Source of the DNA: Wolfiporia cocos | Lineage: Eukaryota > Basidiomycota > Agaricomycetes > Polyporales > Phaeolaceae | NCBI GenBank assembly: GCA_029448655.1 | Contig: JACCLO010000002.1 | Location: 2,604,001 to 2,668,000 of the forward strand | Length of the DNA: 64,000 nt | Direction: 5' to 3' | Shown: positions 36,222 through 46,700 of the stretch, one piece after another | Layout of the letters: every line of letters begins with the position of its first letter | Position numbering within the stretch: position 1 is the first letter of the stretch | The notes under the pieces: model-generated | The model's input: only the letters and a program-made list of their open reading frames with translations | The model's database searches: none | Told to the model about the DNA's origin: nothing | Position numbers and translations under genes: made by a program

Positions 36222-36923
36222 CAGTTGACTATCTAGTAATGCATTAGCTAGTAATGCATATTATCTCATAATGCATAGCCTGAGCTGGGGACCGAGATCG
36301 TCCCCAAGGTGTTATGCATATATTTCTGATATTGCATAATGCATGCCCGAAGTTGGGGTTATGCATTATTAGATTGGCTATATTTGGTAATTTAGTGCAT
36401 GCATAGTGTAGTGTGACTCCGTCAGTTCTCCCTGTAGACGACCGGAAGCGCAAACCGCGCCCTGCAAAGAAGCCCTGTGCCCATCCTACTGCTAGGGAAA
36501 AGCTACCGAAAGCTACCAAAGAGCCTAGGTCTTCAGCAGTCAAGCCACCAAAATATGCACGAAGCAATCACACTCTTCATGACTGCTCTGTCCTCAGTTT
36601 GCAGAAGCTGAGGGTGTCTCGATACTTGTTCTCCAGCAGCAGTTGCGGAAGCTATGAGCTCATTTACATCACATTAGCTTTTATTCACAAAAGCAGAGCA
36701 CGCTAGATAGGTACTGGCAGGATAGTCTAGATGGTAATAGTTCGGCAAACGTATAGTGGCACTCAATGCGATGTTGATGTGACAGAGCGTGACGTACCTG
36801 TGCGGGGAGGTCACGTATGATCACAATAAGTCACACTGTGTGACGGATTTGATCGCGCATAACACCTCATAATGCATAGCAAAATCCGGGGACCGACGGT
36901 ATGCATTACTAGATAGTCAACTG
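36222..36923. mobile_element. Tc1/mariner-type MITE (702 bp)
   Basis: The ends read CAGTTGACTATCTAGTAATG and its inverse, with TA on each side (36220-36221, 36924-36925). Subterminal words TAATGCATAGC and GGGGACCG are also inverted at the two ends, and a further TAATGCAT palindrome occurs near 36340-36372. A 97-codon frame at 36413-36703 has no known motif. CAGT ends plus TA duplication fit the Tc1/mariner superfamily. Confidence 0.75.
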
Positions 36924-37072
36924 TACCATGGAGACGGCTCGGTGCTCACGTAGTCGACGTCCTCATATCTATGGCAGCATGCCCAACAACGTTGACGTAG
37001 TATTTTACAAAAAGTATACTGGGCTTCAAATGTGGAATACAGAACCATATACTGGGAACCTTCCTCATAAGC

Positions 37073-38073
37073 ACTTGAGGTTAATCTCCCAACCCGTTTG
37101 CGTAGATTTGAAACCCCGCACATCACGTAAAGGCGGGCCCGACGTGTCGGGCCGGCGCCTCTGTGCTCTGCGCACGCCATATGAGTCCTCCGCGCCCTAG
37201 ACTTGTTACATGGCTTTTGACAACTAGATTCAGTACTTCCACTGTTAAATTTATCATCGAATGTATGTTTTATTATTCAATGACATGGGGTTCCGCACAA
37301 GAGGGCTCGCGCGCTGAGTTTTTCACTCCACCGCCTCTCCACGTACTCGACTGTATAATGATGCCTTGCCTCCACCGATATGTTTGAAAGCGCTGCGGGA
37401 ATCCTCAGCCGCTATTACAGTGCCGTACACTGCCCGCAGCGAATCCGAGAACGCACCAAGACCCTTTCCCCGTCGATGTAATGGGATCTAAGTTAGGCAT
37501 CACAAACATCTAGTTCATCGTGTTGCCTACCACAGAGATAACTACTGAATATAATGGTGATATATGTTGCATTCTTTGCTTGTATCGGGCCTTCAACCCG
37601 AGTCGAAGGACTGAGCCTTTAGCAGGGTGCGCGGAGGCACCGACCCGACGCGTCGGGCCCGCCTTCACGATGCCTTCTTAACCCGAAACTTCGACCCGGC
37701 CAACTTCGGGCCTCATGGGTCATCCACATCGCTGACACACCTGACGACTTCACCCTCAACACCCTCTTAGCTCATGCTGGGGGTATCGGAATATTCGGCA
37801 ATCGCTGCACCCTGAACCAATTTGTACCTCGTTAGCTATCTATCACGCTCCACTTCTTATCACGATACCTCGCACGTATGACCGCCACTCCCATATTACT
37901 CTTCTCTAACTACCTTCTTACGTACCACTTTGGCTCTCGTTAGCTGCCGCACATGTACTTAGTCTACTGCCTGCGGATATAAATGTTTGTCTCTCTCTCT
38001 CTCCCGCCTTCACGTGATGTGCGGGGCTTCAAATCTACGCAAACGGGTTGGGAGATTAACGTTAACCTCAAGT
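37073..38073. mobile_element. Mutator-type TIR element, split by a nested insertion
   Basis: The outer ends are ACTTGAGGTTAATCTCCC and its inverse (the right end has six extra bases, CGTTAA). The 9-bp word CTCATAAGC flanks it (37064-37072 and 38074-38082). The terminal repeats extend about 100 bp inwards (to GGGCCCGACGTGTCGGG on the left), once the nested insertion at 37670-38002 is disregarded on the right. Long terminal repeats with a 9-bp duplication fit the Mutator group. No transposase is present. Confidence 0.7.
37670..38002. mobile_element. Nested 333-bp insertion with 12-bp target duplication
   Basis: CCCGCCTTCACG occurs at 37658-37669 and again at 38003-38014. Removing one copy with the 333 bp between them restores a continuous right terminal repeat that matches the left one. 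The insert ends in a CT-rich run (TTTGTCTCTCTCTCTCT). A long target duplication and a simple-sequence tail suggest a SINE-like retroelement, but no clear tRNA promoter was found. Confidence 0.65.
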
Positions 38074-38082
38074 CTCATAAGC

Positions 38083-39050
38083 TCCTTCTACATTTTTAGG
38101 GAACTTGACTACAGCGCAGATGGTCCTCAGCCTCTCTATGTATATTCTCCACCTAACTATGTTTGTGCAGTTCTTATTCGCCTCCGGCACTCCGTGCTTT
38201 ACGTCAACCATATTGCTTGTGATGATAGTCGTCTTCTCCATTTGTATGATAGTTCAACTCAGGTGTATGGGGGGCGCCAGCGGACAAAATTATTTGCACT
38301 CGCGGTCACCAGTGTTTGCCAATCAGTCTGCGTCGTGGCACTGAACTCGCTAGGCACATTAATGCGCACGTTGATTAGTGCTTGTAATTGCCCGCACTAT
38401 GCATTTCTCGCGCCTCAATACGCAGTGCTTCTGATTGCATGCAATGCAATGCAATCGATCACTCACCACACTCTGATGCACCGTGCATGCCGCAATGAGT
38501 TGACAGACAGTGAAAGTGTTGAACACCCCATAAGATTGCGTGCAACTATCGATAGCCAATTGTCACGGCGGCTCATTGAGCGCTCGTTCCGAATATGGTA
38601 CTCACATCAAAGCGCCGGAGCCTAGCGAGCAAAGTGTAGCGAGCGATAAATTGCATAGCGAACAATCATACTGCATACCGAGCAATCAAGCTGCACATCT
38701 AACAATCAAACTGTAATTAAAGCTCATCGCGACGCATAGTGGGCAATTCAAGCACGCTATTGAAGATGTGAGGTGAAATACGAAGAACGCTAATCCTTTG
38801 CAGCTCCCTTGAAAAGTCAGAATGTGAACAAATATATTTTGTCCGCGGAGGCACGTCAAACAGGTGGCGCTATTAGCAACTCCTCAAGACAATCTGGGAT
38901 GGCCCTGACTGCTCAGTGCCGTACCCTTCTCAAATCATGTCACTCTCATAAAAGATATACATCTGACATTTAGGTCACGTTCGGTTTAGTTGTCCGCCGA
39001 TAGCATATAGCGTCGTAAGTAGATCCTCTTCCATGTGGGGACGAGATTTT
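38083..39050 (+). other. Region with a possible decayed membrane-protein gene and degenerate short repeats
   Basis: Two hydrophobic frames overlap at 38105-38625. Skipping a 60-nt stretch (GTCAAC...CTCAG, 38201-38260) joins LIRLRHSVLY to VYGGRQRTKLFALAVTSVC, which resembles a helix-loop-helix of basidiomycete 7-TM proteins. The full gene cannot be built, so it may be a relic. From 38625 to 38730 a loose repeat of AGCGAGCAATCAAACTGCAT-like words occurs. Confidence 0.3.
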
Positions 39051-39056
39051 TCTCTT

Positions 39057-39062
39057 TATAAA
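39057..39062 (+). promoter_or_regulatory. TATA box of the secreted-protein candidate
   Basis: TATAAA lies 51 bp upstream of the ATG at 39108. Confidence 0.5.
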
Positions 39063-39107
39063 GGCCTGAATGTGAGAGCATTCACCGTAGCGCGTTTCAT
39101 CCGCACG

Positions 39108-39684
39108 ATGCACGGTTTCAAGACCATCTTCATCTTTGTCGCACTTGCCGCACCCTTCACTTGGGCGAGTTCAATCACCTTCGCTGGTGATATTGTGCTT
39201 GAAACGCTTACACTGAACACACAGGCGAAAAATGTCACAGATATCAGTGGCAGCTCCTCCGTCGCGACTCCGACGATTGATGCCGGCTCACATCTCGATA
39301 ATGATAATTCGATCTTGCTTGACGGCGATACTGAGTTGGTTAGCCAACATAATTCCTCTCAATCTCTATGTCACATTGTTGATACCAGCTTGAATGGTCT
39401 TAGGCAACTTTGAAGAAACATCACATCAATTGCCACAATGCATATCAGCCTTTGCCGACTACTACCCAGGGGTATGTCAGCTCGACATTTTTTATGTTCC
39501 GGGCTTATATATTCGGAGCAGATGCGACCCTTCACGCTCTAAAGGCTTCATGTCATCTCACGATTGCGTTACTTATGAGAACGGCGCAGCATACTATTGT
39601 GTCATGGATACATTCGCTGTTTGTTTCAATGGCAAGGATGAGGTGAAGAAGCTGGATGCGAAGAACGGCCAATGCTTCAATTAG
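39108..39684 (+). CDS. Small secreted cysteine-rich protein candidate
   Basis: The first exon encodes a clear signal peptide (MHGFKTIFIFVALAAPFTWA), then a Ser/Thr/Asn-rich stretch. A second open frame (from about 39404) carries seven cysteines in about 80 residues (LPQCISAFADYYPGVCQLD, then CDPSRSKGF, SSHDCVTYENGAAYYCV, FAVCFN, NGQCFN). A short GT-AG intron at 39370-39403 would join them in frame into 180 aa with one more cysteine. At 34 nt this intron is unusually short, so the join is tentative and a different intron is possible. Signal peptide plus many cysteines suggests an extracellular protein, possibly effector-like. I recognise no named family. The gene stands alone between mobile elements. 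Confidence 0.5.
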
Positions 39685-39799
39685 TTGTATCGTGGGCTAA
39701 AATCATCTTGTCTAGTAGTAACCTTGCATACGAAACTCTTGTTGAGCCCACGCATCTAGTAAGCAATCATGTCGCAGCGGTCAATTTAAGGGATATTTG

Positions 39800-40035
39800 T
39801 GTTGGAAGTGCGTGCGCGTCGGGCGCAGCGCACGGGTGCGACCACGGCGCGGGAGCAGTTGCGCCCCTGGTACAATAGGGGCAGTTACACTGGATCCGGG
39901 TATGGCGGGACCGGTGGTGGTTCGGCGGCCGGTGTTAGTATAAAGTCGGGGACACTATGTACGTACCGGTACGCGTTTGCTATCAGAACCCACCACACCG
40001 TCGCGGGGTCCCTGGCAGGCAGTGGGGCACAGCCG
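39800..40035 (+). repeat. Dispersed repeat, copy 2
   Basis: Direct counterpart of 30684-30925, sharing GGATCCGGGTATGGCGGGAC and CACTATGTACGTACCGG with substitutions elsewhere. Confidence 0.7.
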
Positions 40036-40750
40036 TTGTCTGGCGCGACCCGAATTTCTACAATTTGCTAGTGTCACTGAACAATCAATATTCCTATCTG
40101 GTTATCATTTTACTAGCTCAGGATAGTCCAGTTATGTATCACAATCAGAATGCTCCATCTCTCTGGAACTCCTCATCAAAAGAAATGCGGTTTGAATGCT
40201 AGGCTCGGAAGTAAACCCTTAGTAAGAGGTCATAGATCCTCAGGGTAAGGCTCCAACTAAATAATGTACATACTATGTATACCCAGTCACTATTATCTAT
40301 TATACACTGTATGCAAATACATGATGGGCCGTATTCAGTAAATCCCTAGTCTCGTCCCCAGCCCTTGTACGTGGCTGCTGCCACTCGGGAAGACTCGAGT
40401 GGAGTGTGAAAAACTTACTGCAGCAGCCCTTATACCAGTACGAGTTTAATTGCCCACGGCTTCGCCATGGATGTCAATTGTCACTTGAGTATGATAATCA
40501 ATAGAATAAGAACATATTGGGTGGAGACATTATGAGTCCACCTAACCCGCAGGGTGTGTGGTCACCCTGCTGCACCTGCCTCTTTGTCTCTGCCCGCTCA
40601 GCCACTTCCGACACCTCGCTGATGGAGGGACTTCAGTCAATTATCTTAATCTGCCAACTGCCCTTCGCTTAAGAAATCGCAGTTGCGAGCTAGGTTTGCA
40701 CACAGATTAATCTGCTAGCTGCGGCAGATTAATCTACTGTGACAATAAAA

Positions 40751-40838
40751 TGGTACATTCAGGATTTGAACCAAGGACCTTAGCACAGATGAGAACAACA
40801 GCATCGCAGCATACGTTAGCCAACTGAGCTACAGTGCA
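40751..40838 (-). repeat. tRNA-like relic or tRNA-derived SINE head
   Basis: On the minus strand a good A box (TAGCTCAGTTGG, 40831-40820) and B box (GGTTCAAATCC, 40772-40762) are spaced as in a tRNA gene, and the sequence ends TGTACCA. The acceptor and T stems pair poorly, so a working tRNA is unlikely. Confidence 0.4.
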
Positions 40839-41079
40839 ACTAGTATCTGCCCCATTTTAAGCGATATATAGAGTATTTGGTAAACTTCATTTTCGCAGTT
40901 TAACATCTTCCATAACACAAATACAAATGAATCTGCCTCTAAAGACCTGTGATTCCAGTGTATTCAGCTTTCCCATGGTGAGTTGCTCCAGGTCAAGCAT
41001 GGTAAATCAAGCTACCACTATCATTGATTTCTGTATGCTTGTTGTAGCAGTTAGTTGCCTTGATGATTTGTGGAAATTG

Positions 41080-41778
41080 TGTTACGGTTATTTTAATTTT
41101 TCGAATATCGACAGAACTCACCACCGGTCAAATACGATACAGGGACTTGTTGCGCAACCAACTCCCCTGGCTACTCGTGACTCTACTGGGCGCATCCCCA
41201 GTTGTACTAGTCTATAGGGCGCATTTCATCTTTGGCAGATCCAACTCTGCCACCGTTTTATGTTCATCATTTATTAGCTGATAGATGGCGTTCAACCGCC
41301 ATCATTCCTATCTATCGTCTCAGGTATATCACTACATACCTATCAAACGTTTGGTACTATAGCATAGATGACATCTGGGACGGACTTGACCCCTAAAACC
41401 CAACGCAGTATATAAACTAATGTACTTACTGTTGAGGCTCTTCAGCTCGACCTTGTTGTATAAACAAGAAGTCTTATACTCGTTCTCAAACGTAGGAAAC
41501 TACGCTCAGTATTTCTCACTCGAGCAATCAAACGACTAAGTCCTCGAAGTGCACACTGACTTCTCGGACTTAGGCGAGTCTTATATTCTATTCGACTCGC
41601 ACTTGAACAGATTATATCCTCTAACGCGTATTGGATATTAACCGATCTCCTAAGGACTTCACTTAGGACCCGAAGGCATCTAACGAGGATTTGCCTTGCA
41701 TACGGCGACGTGCCTACGTGCAGAAGAACGATCTATATTCACAACTCGAATATACAAACGGGTATTCGACCCGTAACA
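41080..41778 (+). repeat. G1 5' LTR
   Basis: It carries a TATAAA at 41411-41416 and, 33 bp on, AGCTCGACCTT at 41444-41454, the predicted transcript start. Confidence 0.88.
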
Positions 41779-41779
41779 G

Positions 41780-41790
41780 AAGGTTGAGCT
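41780..41790 (+). promoter_or_regulatory. G1 self-complementary primer-binding site
   Basis: AAGGTTGAGCT, one base after the 5' LTR, pairs with AGCTCGACCTT at 41444-41454 (one G-U pair). There is no TGG start as in tRNA-primed elements. Confidence 0.6.
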
Positions 41791-41824
41791 TATCACTCCC
41801 TCACCTACCACGGTGTAAGGGCAC

Positions 41825-43667
41825 ATGATATTTGGACCAGAATTCCCAGCACGACTGATTGAACTCTTGCCCGAGGACATTCAGGGAGTCTACAGACTCA
41901 ACCAATATGAGTGGACTGACACCATTGGAGCCTTCCGTAACCGCGGAGGAATTGTTGTCATTCCAAGAGAAGATAGGGCATCGAAGTGGGTACAAGTATA
42001 CCCCTCCACAGGAACGACCGCTTGGGAAATAACGCGTGAAGCGTTCGAACGATTCGGAGAAATCCCTCCGATGTCAACAACGACATTGACAGAAGAAGAA
42101 ACCATCAACAGAACCTCCGATGCCGATGGAAATACGAATCAGCCTTCGGGCGCCACAGGAATGGCAGGAATTGAGTGCATCGGAGATGATGGGAGAAATC
42201 CTGGAAACTTTACAGGAACAGATAACAGCCAGACCGGAGGACAGGACCCTCCAGGATTTATATCTGCTTTTGCGCAGGGTGGGGTTGGGTCTATGGCTGG
42301 AGGAACAAACCTCTTTGGAAATCCCCCACAGAACGCACCCGGAATGGGTAGCGGAGGAGATCCGTCTTGGATTAGCCCAAGCGGAGGAATGGGAACGACA
42401 AACCCAGGAACATGGCCTTCAGGCCTATTTGGACGAACCTCCACAAGTACAAGCGGAGGAGGACTGGGAGGAAACCTCGGACTCGGAGGAGGGAATGCCC
42501 CCCCCTCCTGGAGGGCTCAGAGGAGGAACCCCCATGAACCCCGGAGGAGGAAACCCTGGAGGAAACCCAGGGAACCCCGGAGGAAACCCAGGGAACCCGG
42601 GTGGAGGATACCCGGGAGGAGGAGGACCCCCAGGAGGGCCTCCACCACCGAATGCGCCGCAGCCTCAACCTCCGGCGCCGAACCCGTATTACCGACCCCC
42701 AATGATAAAGATCAATCCCCCGGATGTATTCGATGGGGAACGATCCGACATGCAGAACTTCATAAACCAGTGCAATTCCTGGTTTACGATGTACGAAACG
42801 TCATTCCAGAACGACGTTCAGAGAGTGATCTTTATCCTCTCTTATATTTCGAACAAGGGGAAAATGGGCCAATGGAAACAGAACTATCATCGGGTCTATA
42901 CGAACCCCCAGACGAAACGATTCTTCCCGCCTAGTCTTGCACAGTTTGACGCAGACTTCCAAAAAGCCTTCGGAGCCATCGAAGAAGTACAGAAGGCGCG
43001 GAAGAAAATCCTGGACGTAACCCAGGACAGAAAAGACATCGATGACTACATCACCGAATTCAATAACTTGGCCGGGAAAGCCCAGTACGATCGATACAGC
43101 GCGGACGGAAACGCGCTGCTTATAACCCTATTCGAAAAAGGGTTACCCGAACATACGACCCGATATATCATCAGTGTTCGGCCGCTACCAGCGACCGTTG
43201 ATGAATGGCAGTCCGCTGCCTCGTACTATGAAAATACGTACAAGATATTCTTGAAATGGGATAAACCGTTTGTCAAGAAAAAGGCTTGGCAAGCCTCGAA
43301 CCAGAATAACGGACGCACTAGTGCTCCACAGACAACCGCACCGAAAGATCCGAATGCGATGGATGTAGATCGAATGACCACCCAGGAAAGGGACAATCAC
43401 ATCAAGAAAGGAAAATGTTTCACCTGTCATCAGCCAGGGCATATGTCGCGAGACTGCCCGAAGAGGCCAAGAAAGTCAGCCCGCCCTAGGCGGACTACTC
43501 GAAAGACCGAAGAAGAAGAAGCCGAGCAAGAAGCTCGCATTGAAGAAGTCTCTGAGGAAGAGACTGAATACATCACCGCTAACAGAGCGGTCACAGCAAT
43601 TAGGGCCCTGAAAGCCAAGAACCCCGAGCTCCTAGCACAGCTCGTAGAAGAACAGGATTTTGCCTAG
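41825..43667 (+). pseudogene. G1 gag, with a frame break in a C run
   Basis: The N-terminal part starts at 41825 (FPARLIELLPEDIQGVYRL) in one frame. The capsid-like core and nucleocapsid lie in another (to TAG at 43665-43667). Both frames are open across a run of eight C at 42498-42505, where the glycine/proline-rich linker switches frame; an indel or slippage there explains the layout. The core reads NQCNSWFTMYETSFQNDVQR, as in other Gypsy gag proteins, and the tail has one CCHC knuckle, CFTCHQPGHMSRDC. In G2 the N-terminal part and core share one frame, which supports damage in G1. Confidence 0.82.
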
Positions 43668-43756
43668 GAGGGAAGCCCACGGTCTTACCCTCCGAGAAAG
43701 CAGCGCATGTAATTACCTCGTTCGAGAAGAATCGATCCCTCTTCATCCCGGTAATC

Positions 43757-46700
43757 ATGACGCTGGCAAAACCCGTGAAGTGCAATGCACTAATCGACTC
43801 AGGAGCAATGTTGAACCTGATCCACAGCAGAGTGGTAGAAAAATACAAGGTGCCCACGCAACCCTTGAAGAACCCGATCATCGTCAAAAATGTTGACGGA
43901 ACAGAAAACAAAGATGGGCGAATAGACCGAGAAGCCACCATACTACTACGATATCCGAAGACCCAGAAAACGCGAAAAGTCCGATTCCTGGTAGGATCAA
44001 TCGGAACAGAAAATATGATTCTAGGGTATGGATGGCTAAAAGACGAAAACCCCACAATCGACTGGAAGGACCAAACAGTCGATGTACGATTGATGCTAGG
44101 GGCAGAAGAAAAGAAACAGGAAACCACGATCCGAATGGATACGGTAGAAATGGTAGTTGCCCCAGAAGGGAAAATTCCAACAAGGGGGACCCAAGAAGCT
44201 GCAGGGTACGACCTTTACGCCGCAGAAGAAACCGAGATTCCCGCCGGAGGATGGAAACTCGTCTCCACAGGAGTAAAAATGAAGATCCCGAAGGGATCGT
44301 ATGGAAGGTTGGCCGGACGATCAGGCAACACCCTCAGACACGGATTGGTAGTACAAGCCGGAGTCATAGACTCGGACTACCGAGGAGACGTCGGAGCCAT
44401 CGTCTTCAACTACTCAGACAAGGCACATAGAATTATCCTGGGCATGCGAATAGCCCAGATAATTTTCGAACGGCACCTCACCCCCGACATTATAGAGGTC
44501 AAAGACCTAGACGAAACAGAACGAGGGGAGAAAGGGTTTGGATCCACGGACCAGCCAGAAGAAACAGCGCAGCGGCTCTATACTCCCGAGGAGTACGAAG
44601 TGATCCGACACTTTGCAAAAGATAACCCTAGGATCATAGGAAAGAAAGGGGAGACGCGAAAGAAGTTCCGAACAAAGATACAAATCATCAACGCTGTCAG
44701 GAAAGCGCTGACGAAATCCCAGGAATTCGTGCAGAAAACCCCCGAACCAGAACGAACGGTTGAGGAGATGGTCCCGAAACACCTACTGGACTTCGCCAAG
44801 GTGTTCAGCAAGGAGTCCGCAGCAGCGTTCCCCCCGTCGAGACCATGGGACCACGCAATCGAATTAAAACCCGATTTCGTGCCGAAAGACTGCAAAGTCT
44901 ATGCACTCTCGCCTAAAGAGCAACAGGCGCTGGACGAATTCCTAAAAGAAAACTTGGCCAAGGGATTCATAGTCCCTTCAAAATCCCCGATGGCGTCACC
45001 ATTCTTTTTCGTTCCAAAGAAAGACAGCGGCCTACGACCCTGTCAAGATTATCGATATCTGAACGAAGGGACGATAAAGAACGTCTATCCCTTGCCACTG
45101 ATCTCGGAGCTCCTGGAAAAGCTAAAAGGAGCAAAGATCTTCACAAAAATGGACCTTAGAGCGGGATACAACAACGTGCGGATCAAGAAGGGAGACGAAT
45201 GGAAAGCAGCCTTCAAAACAAACCGAGGGTTGTACGAACCCACAGTTATGTTCTTCGGATTGTGCAACGCACCCGGGACCTTTCAGGCAATGATGAATGA
45301 AATCCTGAAAGAAGAAATCCTCGAAGGATGGGTGCTTGTTTATATGGACGACATCCTCGTTTTCTCAGAAAATGAGAAAACACACAAAGAACGGGAACGG
45401 CGGATCCTTCAGAAATTAGTGGACAACCACCTCTTTGTGAAACCCGAGAAATGCGCCTTCGGCGTCGACCGAGTTGAGTTCCTAGGGCTGGTCATCACCC
45501 CAGGGAACATCCAGATGGACCCAGCGAAACTCAACGGGATTAAAGAATGGCCGACTCCCCAAAATCTCAAGGAAGTCAGATCCTTCCTAGGGTTTGCAAA
45601 CTTCTATCGAAAATTCATCGACCACTACTCAACGCACGCACGACCCCTGGTAGACCTCACAAAAACAGTCACAGGAACGGGGTTCCAGTGGACGGACAAA
45701 GAACAGAGAGCGTTCGACTTCATGAAGCAGGCATTCACGACGGCGCCCGCGCTAGGAACACCAGACAAGGAGAAACCATTCATCCTCGAAACAGATGCAT
45801 CTCAGTTTGCCACAGGAGCAGTGCTGAAACAAACAGATGAAACAGGGGGCGAACGGCCAGTGGGATATCTCTCACAATCCCTGACATCAACAGAACGGAA
45901 CTACGAAATCTACGATCGCGAACTACTCAGAATAGTCCGAGCATTAGAAGAATGGCGGCACCTATTGGAAGGAGCACCGCATCGGATCTTGATCCGAAGT
46001 GATCATCAGAACCTGACGTACTGGAGAAGTGCACAGTGCCTAAATCGGCGACAAGCGAGATGGCATCTATTCCTTTCGCAATTCGACCTGAAATTGCAGC
46101 ACGTTCCCGGAAGGAAACTAGTCATGGCCGACACACTTTCCAGGTTGTACCACCTGGACAAAAGCAACGAGGACAACGAGGGAATCACCATGATTCCAGA
46201 CGAACTTGTTGTCCATGCAATCCAGATCCCGATCATTGATCGAATTAAGAACGCCAACGATCGAGATGAATCTGCGGAACAGGCGATCCGTGCTCTAGGG
46301 GGCACAGGTGAATTCCCCGCGAAAACCACCGCAGATGAATGGCAACAAACGGATGGAATACTGCTCTACAGGGGCAGGATGTACGTGCCAAAAGACGAGG
46401 ACCTTCAACGGGACGTCATCTCAAAATACCACGACACGATCCCGGCCGGACACCCTGGGATCTGGGGTACAACAGTACAAGTTACGACCCACTTCTGGTG
46501 GCCTGACATGAGAACAATGATAGCGGAATACGTCCGGGGCTGTGCAATCTGTCAACAGATGAAACCTGATAGGAATCCGCTAAAACCCCCTTTGCAACCA
46601 ATACCGACACGGGAAGACGCCTTCCCCTTCTCACAGTGCTCGGTCAATTTTATCACCGACCTGCCAAGAGTCGGAAAGTATGACTCCATGATGGTGATTG

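Larger units (their letters stand above)
39685..41079. other. Repeat-bearing gap left of the first Gypsy element
   Basis: It holds the second copy of the dispersed repeat (39800-40035) and a tRNA-like relic (40751-40838). The rest contains no recognised gene. Confidence 0.45.
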
